Positions 38,101 to 47,512 of a stretch of 64,000 bases of DNA are shown here, one piece after another (the stretch's first letter is position 1; the number at the start of each line of letters is the position of its first letter). The stretch comes from Theristus sp. LFF4_11 (lineage: Eukaryota; Nematoda; Chromadorea; Monhysterida; Xyalidae). The position numbers were made by a program, and so were the translations under genes. Below the pieces are notes generated by a model. It had not been told where the DNA came from, did no database searches, and saw nothing but the letters and a program-made list of their open reading frames with translations. The stretch lies in assembly GCA_030248135.1 (NCBI GenBank), contig JASANC010000363.1, positions 40,856 through 104,855 of the forward strand. The letters are read 5' to 3'.

Positions 38101-39197
38101 CACCTTCTCTGTCGTCTTGATCTCGCCCGTCGGTTTGCCCTGTGCCGATTTCACAGTCGCTGTTTTCACCACGGTTTTCGGTGCGACTGCAGATTCCGTT
38201 GCTTTGTCAGCTGGAAAAATTGAAGTGTTTCTTATCTGTTTATAAGTTTTTACGCACATCAACCTTTAACCAATCCAAAAAGGCCAAGGCCCTAATCGCA
38301 AAGCGGCCACAACTGATTTCTGTGTTATTAAGTAGGTTTACGTGTCGTCAAGCAAGAGCGCAAGGAATCACACTCCAAACGAACAAACTACAGTCAGGCA
38401 CACAGCAGTTAAAAGAAGTGGACAACCTGGCATTGCCGCTGTCCCGGCATTCGTGTCAACTGGAATGGTGTCCGTCAATTTTGTCGTTCGCCCAAACGCC
38501 ACTACGGTTTGCGACGTTGGTTTTTTATTGGTCGAAATTGTCGTCTTCTGATTGGTGCGTTGTGACTGCGGCGGGCGATTTGACGACTGTTGTTGTGTTT
38601 GCGGGTGTTGTTGTTGTGCTGTAGATTGGTGGTTTTCCTTGTTGCTGTCGAACCTGCAAAATGTTGAATGGAAGCTTTCATGAATGTGTACTCACAGAAC
38701 CAGACTGACTTTAGAGTAAGCTTGAAACCTGTCACTTTTCCCCGCAGAAAATGAGCAATCCCCAGCAGTGCTCACGAATGAAGAAAGAACTGGTATCGGA
38801 GTTACAAATATTTAGCCACAAATGCCGGCTGATTTCAACAAAACCGATACATTAGTTTCCACCTCAAAATTTCGTATGCCTTTATCTCCGAAAAAGGTGA
38901 CAGCCTTTCAAAAACAATCCAACTGTACCAACTGTACCAATTGTTCCCACTCGCACCAGCAGACGGCGGCGTCGTGACTTGCAACAGCTTCGCCCTCACA
39001 TTTTCATCGTGCTGCGCCGCTTTCGGCAGATGAGGCGTCGTCGATGATGTCGGATTGCCCGAGCGGGACTCCGCCAACGGGGACGGCGAGCAGATCGACA
39101 GTCCCGCGATGACGCCCTGCGGGGATTGTTGTTGCGGCGTTGTGCGTACACCGGCACTCCCGAACGGGCTGGCGCGAAATAGCGGGGATGACGACAT
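31051..39197 (-). CDS. Unrecognised 661-aa coiled-coil protein with poly-Q tract (11 exons)
   Basis: Exons: 39197-38938, 38653-38427, 38210-38089, 37592-37396, 36045-35838, 35221-35088, 34823-34702, 34297-34156, 32662-32465, 31810-31670, 31285-31051. Every join is GT-AG and in phase, and the sum is 1986 nt, ending in TAA. The N-terminal ~200 residues are disordered and Ser/Pro/Thr/Gln-rich (MSSSPLFRASPFGSAG; SNKENHQS). Residues ~205-250 form a heptad-like coil (ELNALKQELTQSTAELAELK). A run of 15 Gln follows at ~345-360, then an acidic segment (DRIEEEFERDEYSSELEEF), a second Leu/Gln-rich helix at ~480-520 (ERLAELQQQQAELAAIQNQI) and a Cys-bearing C-terminus (ECNCGAMNDARCNC). No catalytic or named domain is visible; a cytoskeletal, centrosomal or nuclear scaffold role is possible but unproven. 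The exon at 36045 is the least certain. Confidence 0.7.
32744..33211. mobile_element. G-run-ended repeat element, copy A
   Basis: The ends are CATAGTT and AACTA(TG), and GCATGATTT occurs immediately outside both ends, suggesting a target duplication. The interior has long G/C runs, GATAGATAGATAG stretches and an AT-rich part. About 290 bases (32920-33208) recur inverted at 44656-44965. It lies in the intron between exons 9 and 8 of the 661-residue gene, apparently inserted into a CCAATCAGC-family MITE (33210-33325). Confidence 0.75.
33210..33325. repeat. Partial MITE of the CCAATCAGC / CTCCGCC family
   Basis: Contains the GACTCCGCCTCCAC core, GATCACCAACCAATCAGCTC and the terminal CTATAATTTAGAGTTCAAC. 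The left arm appears displaced by the G-run element. Confidence 0.7.
33706..33905 (+). mobile_element. tRNA-derived SINE, copy B
   Basis: TGGCCTGGTCGTAGCGCG fits a tRNA D-arm/A-box region and GGGGGATCGAGCCCC the B box. The body contains GAAAACTCCATGGGCGCC and CTGGGTTAGCCCTGGCTAAA, and the tail is (AAAAC)n. It lies in an intron of the 661-residue gene. Confidence 0.88.
34330..34450. repeat. MITE copy, CCAATCAGC / CTCCGCC family
   Basis: Left arm TCTAACTCTATAACATATCC with GGCTGATTGGTT, core GGGGGCGGAGTTTGCATGC, then ATCACGTGACCACCAGCCAA and TCAGC. The left end matches the copy at 1438. Confidence 0.75.
34465..34612 (+). mobile_element. tRNA-derived SINE, copy C (3'-truncated)
   Basis: GTGGCGCGTTAGAAGACTCG and GGGGGGATCGAGCCCCGCCC match the tRNA-like head of copies A and B, and GAAAACTCGATGGGCGCCCC matches the body. 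The 3' part is shortened and no A-rich tail is visible. Confidence 0.8.
34863..34999. repeat. MITE copy, CCAATCAGC / CTCCGCC family
   Basis: TAAATTATAAGTAATCAGCT with GATTGGTTGG on the left, GGAGGCGGAGTC in the centre, and ACGTGATCACGAACCAATCA on the right. A TTCATGAA-family MITE abuts it at 34994-35077. Confidence 0.8.
34994..35077. repeat. TTCATGAA-family MITE
   Basis: CATGAAGCCGTATTTAGTGA on the left mirrors TCACTAAATACCACTTCATG on the right. Same family as 39283-39378, 48531-48624 and 58335-58410. Confidence 0.75.
36198..37175. mobile_element. hAT-like non-autonomous element with 8-bp target duplication
   Basis: The element runs TATAGTTGCCACGG ... CCGTGGCAACTCTA and is flanked on both sides by GTCCGGAG (36190-36197 and 37176-37183), an 8-bp target-site duplication. 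Each ~180-base arm is a dense mesh of ACCGTACCG and AAACCGTA units in inverted orientation; the ~550-base centre has no transposase frame. An 8-bp duplication and short terminal repeats fit the hAT superfamily. It lies in the intron between exons 4 and 5 of the 661-residue gene. Confidence 0.88.
37633..37787. repeat. Best-preserved MITE of the CCAATCAGC / CTCCGCC family
   Basis: CGAACTTTAAATTATAGGGA and its inverted copy at 37768-37787 form the ends. Inner arms GATCACGTGATGCATGC and GCATGCGTCACGTGATC are also complementary, around the CGAACTCCGCCCCCACAGC core. Confidence 0.9.
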
Positions 39198-39282
39198 GGT
39201 TGGTAGTTTGTGTTGGTGGGCGACTGAAAATTTCGCATTTTTGATCAACGATCGAACACAGATAAATGAGAGCAATGTGAGA

Positions 39283-39378
39283 TTAAGGAGCATTCATGAA
39301 GCAGTATTTAGTGACAGCGTAGCTATGTTATAACACAGCTGCGCGTCACTAAATACTGCTTCATGAATGCCGCTTTAG
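39283..39378. repeat. TTCATGAA-family MITE upstream of the 661-aa gene
   Basis: TAAGGAGCATTCATGAAGCA and its inverted near-copy TGCTTCATGAATGCCGCTTT enclose GTATTTAGTGAC / GTCACTAAATAC. It lies about 90 bases upstream of the chosen start codon and contributes an in-frame ATG at 39293. Confidence 0.85.
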
Positions 39379-39653
39379 TTGCTTGACGTCAACAGTCAAT
39401 TGACAACATTCGGATTCGAAAAAGGAGAATAATGACGTGTGACATTCCAACGGAAAAAAAACATGAAACCCCATGAAATTGAATTTAGAGTTGGAATTGC
39501 TTGTAAAGAACAAAAACAGAACAATACATTCCCCAGGTGAGGGGGCACGATTTTCCAGCAGAAAACGCGCACGAGACAGCAACAATCTTCCAAAATTAAA
39601 CATCTCAGGCCAAACCTTCAGACTTTTATCGTTTGACAAAAAAAACGGCTCGT

Positions 39654-40525
39654 GTACTATTCCGGCCCGCGAAATTCCGGCCCGAAGAATTCCGGCCCGA
39701 AGAATTCCGGCCCGAAGAATTCCGGCCTGAAGAATTCCGGCCTGAAGAATTCCGGCCCGAAGAATTCCGGCCCGGAGAATTCCGGCCCCACGAATTATCG
39801 CCAACACGAACAATATTCAAACCACGAAGTGATTTTTGGTAATAAAATATCGATTGGTTATAATTATTCACGACGTGAATAAATAAATTCAAACAGGTAG
39901 TTTGAAACTTTGTTAGCCGTGCAGAGTTATACCTGAGGTTTGTATTTTTGTTCTAACAAGTTCAACATAATGACTTGTGTTTCTGCACCAGTGCCCCCCC
40001 CCCCTCGAAAATTGACACCCCGACCCCACCTTGCGAAATTTGCCTAAAAAAGAAATTTGAAGCACCGAAAAAAGTCACGTCTGAAACAATGAAAATGCAA
40101 CCCAGCCAGCAAGATCACGCAAATCAAATAATGCAGAAATAATACCAAAAGGACAAAACAGAGCAGAAAAAAATCAGTTGATAAGTGATGGTTCACAAAT
40201 CCTGGCTCGTGATAAAAAATCTTTTTATTTATTTTTTTGAAAAAAGATTCCTCTTTCCAAAAAAAATCAATTAACAACATCAATTAAAATCAATTTCCAA
40301 ACATCATTAAAAATACACTGTAACATGTGAACATCAATATTTTATTACCAAAAATCACTTCGTGTCGTTGTTCGTGCTGGCGAAAATTCGTCGGGCCGGA
40401 ATTCTCCGGGCCGGAATTCTTCGGGCCGGAATTCTCCGGGCCGGAATTCTTCGGGCCGGAATTCTTCAGGCCGGAATGAGCGGGCCGGAACTCTTCAGGC
40501 CGGAATTAGCGGGCCGGAATTGTAC
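39654..40525. mobile_element. Foldback-like element with minisatellite arms
   Basis: Two inverted arms, 39654-39850 and 40335-40525, bear GTAC at both outer ends. Each arm is a tandem array of a 15-bp unit (GAATTCCGGCCCGAA) followed by a shared inner segment (CGAACAATATT ... CCACGAAGTGATTTTTGGTA, inverted on the right). The ~480-base centre is AT-rich and without a transposase frame. Long inverted repeats made of short tandem units are the hallmark of foldback elements such as FB of Drosophila. The element lies between the 661-residue gene and TFIIA. Confidence 0.8.
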
Positions 40526-41361
40526 CCCCCCCCGCAAAAAAACAGACAAAGGAACCGCAAAAAATCGAACATCTCCGTAGAAAAGGCTACACGAACCATA
40601 TTCAATCAAAAAGTTAGGCATCAAACCAGAAACGAAACGCACAAAAAGCGATCAAAAACAAAACAGTCTCCAAAAATATACTTTTCAACATCAGTATTGG
40701 TAAAAAAGAATCATGAAACAACATAATTCAAGAAGTTTTGTTACAGCTATCGTCCAGACAAAAACACTCAAATTTAAACTCAAAAGCATTGCTGATCTAA
40801 GCAAAAAGACACTTTCGACAATCACTGAAACCGCCTTCCAAGCTGCGAAATTGACTGACAAAATTTCCACCAGTAAACTAATGTTCAACATATTGAACAA
40901 ACCCACAGGCACACACACATCAGGAACTGTCCAAGCTCCAAGTACAACTCAAAAAAGACATGACCCAAAAAAGCCAAGATGAGAAAGCAAACAATGAAAA
41001 TCGGACAAAAAAGTTTTCAAGCACTCACGTTTTTGAACGTTGAAAAGCTGCATCATGCTACTAAAAATTTTTATACTCCATATTTCTGAACAAAAAAATC
41101 AGAAAACAGAACAAATCGCAGACTATATAACGTGAATCGATGCACCAAGTGATGAAAAACTCCGTCTCAGAGACTTTTGCTGCAAGTGTTACAATCTTCT
41201 CACGTAAAAGACCACAATGTGAGAAATCAAACAACGCTTCAGCGCAGAATTTCTGGTTCAACACATTCACAACAGAAAAACGTTGGCGAACAGAAATCAC
41301 AAATACAAAAAAACATGAAACGACACAAAAAAAACAAAAAGACTGTCCCCAGACATTGTCT

Positions 41362-44300
41362 CTACCACTCTGCCTCGCCAGTACTCCGTGAGAAGGCGTG
41401 GTCTTTCTTGTTCAAGTGCATGATTCCATCCTTCAGCACGAATTTCCACCGGTTCCTGATGCGACTGACCTGCAAAAACGAACAGCACTAGTGGCCTGCT
41501 GATTGTGTGTGTGCCTGTGCGTTTGTGCATCAGATGGAAACGAAGGTTGAGCAGGACAAGACAAGGACATAACAAGCAACTTTCAAGACAATGAGCCCAA
41601 CACCTCAACCAAGAACCAACCAACGCACTGCAACAAAAACAACCGAAAACCAGCGAGTGCACGCCACACCGACCTTCTCAAACTGGCACATGACCACGTT
41701 GGGCACCTCGAACATCGTCTCCACATCCTCGTCATCCGATGGGTCGTCGTCGCTGTTCAGGGGCTCCTGGGAGGAAAATGTGACGCTGTAAGTGGTGGGA
41801 CTACTTTGACTTAGACTTAGTAACAAAACTCGTAACTTAGTAACAAACTATAATGAACAACAACAAAAACTCGACCAGTAACCAGTTCTCTGGCTCCCGG
41901 GCTCTCGCATTGTGTTTTTTCGTTTCAGGAAAACCATGCTTTACTTCAAGACCTGGCTACAGTTTTACAAAACCTCCACAGACTCCACCTCCACAGCAAC
42001 GCACGCACAGGAGTCACGTGATCGTCAACCAATCAACTGGGCTCTAATTTCGAGTACCACTGTACAAACAAACAACAAAAAAAGCTTTAAAAAATTGAAT
42101 GCTAAAAACGAATGAAAAACCCCGCACCTCTTCCACGGCCGCGGTCTCGTCCGTGTCGCCAGCGGCGGTTGCGACGCTTTTCGTGGCCGCCATTTGGTCC
42201 ATCAGTTTGTCGACGTCTTCGTCCTGTGAGGAGAAAAAACGTTGTTTTTTCCAAAAAAGATCAATCGGTTGGTTTTGAAAAAACAATGCCAACCACCAAT
42301 CGGCTGATTGGATACGATGTAGACTGCACGCATGCATCAACCAATCAGCGAATATACGACATGTTGTACCAAATGGCAACATTTTATTTTCTCGTCTGTG
42401 TTGTGCAGCGAAACAAACAAAAAACAAACCAATCCAAACTGAACCGAAACTGTCAACAACGAAACCTCAAAGTCATCGTCATGGTCGTCATCGTCCGAGC
42501 TATCGGAGTGTCCATCCAACTGTCCCACTAAAATCCTGCTGTTGTCTCGTTTGGCCGTGAGTTTCGTTCTGGATTGATTTTCAGTTCGCTTCGGCTGATT
42601 GGCCGATGACGTGGATGGATGATCGTTGCTCGGCGCCGCTGATTGGCTGGAAATTTAGCATTTCAGGGAATTTGAAAAAAACGGCATTTTCATAGCAGCA
42701 GGGAAGAATCTTGCGAAAAGGACAATTTCTGGAAAAAATTGAAAAACACACATTCTGCAGTTGGATTGATTGAACGTTTTTTGCCAACCGATCTGTTTTG
42801 AAAGTGCGATTTGTTGCGCCCAGTTTGAAAAACGCTCAAACGTAATCCAGTTCAAAGTTGTTTCTCCCACACTCGTCCTCTCAGAGCGGCAGTAATGACC
42901 CCGAAGTATAACAAAGCTCAAACAAGAAAAAAAACGATTTAAATAAACGTACTTTTTCTCGTCTTGCTCGTCGTCTTCGAACGGATCGCCAGCTCCGTCG
43001 AGCTGCGACGGCGGATGCTGCTTGATTACTTGCATTCCTAAAAAAACGATTTTTCTGGATCTTGTTCAGTTTTTTCCTCACAGATTTTTCTCTCTCACAG
43101 CTTTGTTCTTTACCATGTACGAGTGCCACACCAGTTTTTTTGAGTTTTTTTCATTGCACCCCTCGCACCGTACCTCCAGGCTGGATTGAGCCGCCCTCGC
43201 CAACAGCCATCTGAACGTTCTGCACGTTCAGCGCAATCGGCTGACCCGTCGCCGTGATAACTGAAAAGAGAATCGTGATTTGGTGAACAAAAGAGACAGA
43301 TTTGGTGAACAAAGAGAAAGATTTGGTGACAAAATTGAAGAAGAAAAACCGCACAACTGACGACCGATCTAAGGTTTTTCTTGCATGCTTTTGGTTTCTG
43401 GTGGAAGTGCGCACTTAGAATGTGAGCACCATAGAATTGCAGTTGAAAGCTCGTGTTTAACAAAAAAAGAAACAAACCAATAACTACTTGAGAGTCAAAC
43501 TGTAAAATATACGCCATTTTACTGTATTTTCCGGTATACGGACTGGCTGCTGCTGGCTGGTTTGGCGCCAATCAGTGATGTCAATTCCAAAACAGCCAAT
43601 CAGCGGATTGCCTCTACGATTTACAGTTTTGTTCCGACTACTGTCGAACTCTAAATGATAGGCTAATCAGCTGATTGGTTGGCGACCACGTGAGACAAGC
43701 ATTCTGCGCGGGCACTGCTGGTGGAGGCGGAGTCTCTGTCCTACACAGAAACCAACACATCACGTGGTCACCCGCGAATCAGCTGACTGCCTCTGCGATT
43801 TCAATGTTCCAACAATCTCAAACGCACACGGCACTCCCTGCGCGGTTGCGGACAGGCCCGGCGGTAACACGAGCACGCGGGTGCCCGCCTGCGGTACGAC
43901 GGGTCGCAATTGCGGGCCACCAGGCCCGCTCTGAACGACCGCACTGCTGCTGATTGCGATTGCGGCCGCGTCCGTAAGCCCGCTGTCTTGCTGCTGCTGT
44001 TGTTGCGGGAGTTGGGTTTGCTGAATGGAATGGTGAGCTCGAACTTGCAACTTTTTTATCAAAAAGAGAATGGAAAAGTGAGGAATGTGAATTCGAACGA
44101 CAATGTTCGTTTGAATGGATCACGAGGTGCGGTTCCTGCTGTTGTGAAACGGTGCAGATTTGCAAAGTCAATTTGATGTTGCAAGTTGCAACAAATGAAA
44201 TAATTATTTTGTCAAAATAGAACCAGTCGAACCGATGGATTCGGTTGTATCGCTCGATGGGTCGTCGCGCCGCTGTTGGCAGCTTGCTGTTGTTGTTGAT

Positions 44301-45149
44301 GTGCTCTGGAAAAAAATGGTGCCAGTTGAAATATTCAAAAATTTATTGGTACAGTTGGCTGCATCACTCACGCAATGCCGAACCAAACCAATATTCACGA
44401 AAACTCCGCCCATACACACACCTCCGCGTGCTGCTCTGCACGGTTTTCGCCGTTCTACTTCCGGTGCCATCAATGTCGACGCATCCGCTGACTTTTACCT
44501 TGTTGTACCAGTCCTGCAAAAAAAAATACTTTGAGAAACAAAAAACAGTAAAGAAAGAAAGAAAAGGGGCCAAAAAAGATTATTCCACGACGTGGCTTGT
44601 CGTGCTGTCGAGTGTCGGCGTTGAGAATCGGAAATTACATGGATAAACAGCATAGTTGTTCTAGGGGGGGGGCCTGGGGGGGGGGGGGGGGGGGGGGCCC
44701 CCCCCCAAAAAAAATTTCGAATCTATCTCTATCAAACAGGTTTTTTCGGCTCAGCTATTATCTATCAAAAAAAATTTCTCAGCCAGCTATCTATCTGAAA
44801 ATTTTTGTCGTCGAGGACATAAAATGAGTCAATTTTTGAGCAAAATTGACCATTTTTGCTCGTAATTCTTGAAAATTTCGCTAATGTTAGGTAAAATACG
44901 AGCTTATACTTGATTTTTAGTGTACTTTTAGCATTATTTTGCTGTTTTTATAGCTTTTTATTGTTTTAAACAGAACTGAACCAAAATAAAAGCTTCAATA
45001 ACAACGTGTCTCTTGCAGCTGCGCTTGCGCACCTCTTTCAATTGTTGTAGAATCTCCGGATCGACGCCCTCGTCCAAGAACGCCTCCCTGACTTGATTGA
45101 TGACGTCGTTGATGACTGTCTGATAAAGGATCGCAACGTTGCTCGTCAT
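41362..45149 (-). CDS. GTF2A1: TFIIA alpha/beta precursor (transcription initiation factor IIA subunit 1), 374 aa, 10 exons
   Basis: Exons: 45149-45033, 44513-44422, 44305-44233, 44020-43828, 43260-43174, 43037-42953, 42646-42466, 42223-42128, 41766-41674, 41469-41362; all GT-AG and in phase, 1125 nt, close to the 376 residues of human TFIIA-L. The N-terminal four-helix-bundle region reads YQTVINDVINQVREAFLDEG and VDPEILQQLKEDWYNKV. The middle is Gln-rich and disordered (HQQQQQAANSG; PQQQQQQD). The C-terminus is the beta-barrel half: NSDDDPSDDEDVETMFEVPN, VVMCQFEKV, then SRIRNRWKFVLKDGIMHLN and a terminal TGEAEW. With TFIIA gamma it stabilises TBP on the TATA box. Two QLDG motifs (residues 199-202 and 258-261) fit the taspase-1 consensus; precursor cleavage is therefore likely. 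Confidence 0.96.
43648..43812. repeat. MITE copy in TFIIA intron, partly overlapping an exon edge
   Basis: CGAACTCTAAATGATAGGCT and AATCAGCTGATTGGTTGG on the left, GGTGGAGGCGGAGTC core, ATCACGTGGTCACCCGCGAA and TCAGCTGA on the right. Its right end lies 16-20 bases from the TFIIA exon ending at 43828. Confidence 0.8.
44656..44965. mobile_element. G-run-ended repeat element, copy B
   Basis: Begins GCATAGTTGTTCTAGGGGGG, has long G and C runs, then TCTATCTCTATCAAACAGG and about 200 bases matching the reverse complement of 32920-33150. It occupies most of TFIIA intron 1. Confidence 0.75.
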
Positions 45150-46689
45150 TGGTTCGCTTTCTCTCCGAACGTCAGTTTGTCACTATCAGCTGTTTTTGTA
45201 ATGATTTTTGACAATGAGAAGTTTTTTCTGTGTTTTTCGTTGATTTGATGACTGTAAAAGTTGAAAGAAACCTAAAATGATCAAAAAAAATCAGAAAAAA
45301 GCAATAAAATTAAAATGATATGAAACCCATTTGTCGCATTTCCCATTTCCTGGTTTTTGCTTTTCATAACGTTAAAAAAAGAACTCTAGTTCTGGTCTAG
45401 AAACTTTGTTGATTAAATTTTTTATTAAAAAAACAATTTAAAATCTGTAAAAACTGTACTTTTTTATTTTGAGAAATCAAAATTCAAAATAAGTGTCGTT
45501 GCTCATATTCAAGTTTCAACTTTCAACAATAATAGCGTTTGTTTTGTTTTGAAACATGTTTAACTGAATGTGATTGCGTTTTTGTTTTGAATCACATGTG
45601 CTCTTTTGTGCGATGTTTCGTGTTGTTTTCTTTTTTCTTGTATCTGGTGCAAGTGTGTGTCCATGACACAGCTCTTTTTATCTCGCGTTTTTCTGTGTGC
45701 TCTTGTGGCTTTTGTGCTCAGGGCATTCTTTTTGTTAACTAGCACTGTTACTTGCTTGCTGTTGCTCATCACTTGCTGTTAGTTGTATTTGGGATGGCAC
45801 AGGAAAAATAAGAAGAGCCCATGCACAAAAAAAATAACAAAAAAAACAAAAAAAAAGGAAAAAAAGAAAAAAAAGAAAAAAAAACAAGAGAGAAAAACTG
45901 CGATGAAGAAAAGAAAAGCAACTGTGCCGTGTTTATTTTGCTTTCTCTTGCTTAATTTAATCGTGCCTGAATGTCAATCGTGGCCGTTGTGCGCTGTCTG
46001 ATGTTGTCGGTTCGTGATCGCGCTATTTTATTTATTTCTTCTCTCTATCAAGCTTCAATTGTGTTTGCGCGTTTTTTTTGACATTCATTGTTCTTGACTG
46101 TCGACGGTTGGTTTTATTTTGTGGATTTTGTTTCTTTGTGTGAATACCCGGGCAGTCATCTGCCCATTCGTTTGCATCGACTTTTTGCTTGCATTTTAAT
46201 CGACGTTTTTTTTGTTCAGCCAACTTCCAGCTTTGTTTGGCTGTTTGTGTTCATTTGTTTGTTTCTTGACACTTTTTTTGTTAAACCTAGCATTCAGTGC
46301 CATCTCCTGTTTCTTACTCGAATTGCTTGTTCCGCATTTCTGCGAGACTGTCTCGATTTGTTGCAGAGAATGAAATTTCAATAATAATAATAATACTGCG
46401 TTTTTTTCGTTTCCGTTTCCGTTTTCCGTTCCATTTTGACGAAATTTTCTGACAATTTCTAGTTTTAGGTCAAAGCTCGAGGGGCAATGTCCAAATTTGC
46501 TGAGGAGACCCAAAACGATTATTTTATTCAGAGAGCTGTAGGTTTGAGCTATTTGCTGTTTGTTTTTAATTGATACTTACACTGTATGTACATACAAGTA
46601 CAAAAGAACGAAAAAAGTTTTTCAGTTGGAATCGCAACTACAACATTGATCAATCAACAACAATCACACCAAAACACCACGCTAAATAA

Positions 46690-46812
46690 CCATGTCCGGT
46701 GTGCTGTCCCGCGCGTGTATCGGTGACCGAACTAAAAAGTAGCTGGCTCCATCAGGAATGAGTCTGAGTAGCGAAGCCACCATCGGCTTTTTATGCAGAT
46801 ACTTTCACTTCC
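46690..46812. repeat. GTCCGG-family inverted repeat, copy 1
   Basis: GTCCGGTGTGCTGTCCCGCG on the left and CTTCCCGGACAGGACACGAT on the right are imperfect inverted ends. Related copies are at 49438-49557 and 52203-52365. Confidence 0.55.
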
Positions 46813-47065
46813 CGGACAGGACACGATACCGTCGCGGCGAACGGGACATTACCAAATCGGACATTTTTATTCACCGTGTTTTTGGGGTGTGTTCTTTTCA
46901 TAAACACAGGCACACAGAAAAAAAACGATGAGCTTCAACAAGTTACAACCAAAAACACAAAAAACACTCGACTCCAATCAACAACAACAATCGAGCACAG
47001 AACAAAAACGCAACAAAACACCACCACAGTCCCTCTGGAAAATATATGCAACATGTCGTGTGATG

Positions 47066-47235
47066 TCCAACCAATCAGCGCTGATAACCGCTCCTGTTTA
47101 ACCAATCAGCGCTGAGAATTGCTCACGACCAACTAATCAGCGCTGAGAATTGCTCACGACCAACTAATCAGCGCTGAGAATTGCTCACGACCAACTAATC
47201 AGCGCTGAGATTTGCCATAACCAACCAATCAGCTA
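47066..47235. repeat. 31-bp minisatellite built on the CCAATCAGC motif
   Basis: Three near-identical units of GACCAACTAATCAGCGCTGA followed by GAATTGCTCAC start at 47127, 47158 and 47189, with more divergent units on both sides. The basic motif is AACCAATCAGCGCTGA, the same CCAAT-type sequence dispersed in the window. Confidence 0.85.
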
Positions 47236-47512
47236 TAGTTGCATATATTAGCGAGATAGACTATGTATTGTGGATTTATTCAAACGTGTCCGGACTTAAT
47301 GACGTCATTTGTTTTAAAAACACCCGTTGGTCAAAGTACAGGCACTAAAATTTCAAGTTTGGTGTGACTGATTTGACATTCACACCATTTGTTTACACGG
47401 GAAGAAATCGGCCAAACGGAAAGTCTGGTTTGCTGTGAACGGCAAGCGCATGTTTTGCGGCACATGACGTCATATTTCAGTGGGACACGTTTAAAAAAGT
47501 ATAGGTCATGCA

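Larger units (their letters stand above)
45150..47512. other. Intergenic region between TFIIA and the MLT-10-like gene
   Basis: AT-rich, with an A-rich purine tract at 45825-45895. It contains a GTCCGG-family repeat at 46690-46812 and a 31-bp minisatellite at 47066-47235. TTTATT at 47275-47280 is the likely poly(A) signal of the MLT-10-like gene. No coding exon is supported. Confidence 0.55.

Noticed and set aside
39473..39892. Overlapping frames on both strands encoding repetitive peptides
   Set aside because: They are translations of the 15-bp GAATTCCGGCCCGAA minisatellite in the foldback arms; all frames are open because 15 is a multiple of three and the unit lacks stops.
47066..47235. 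CRISPR-like array
   Set aside because: The 31-bp units are directly contiguous with no unique spacers and the genome is clearly eukaryotic, so it is a minisatellite.
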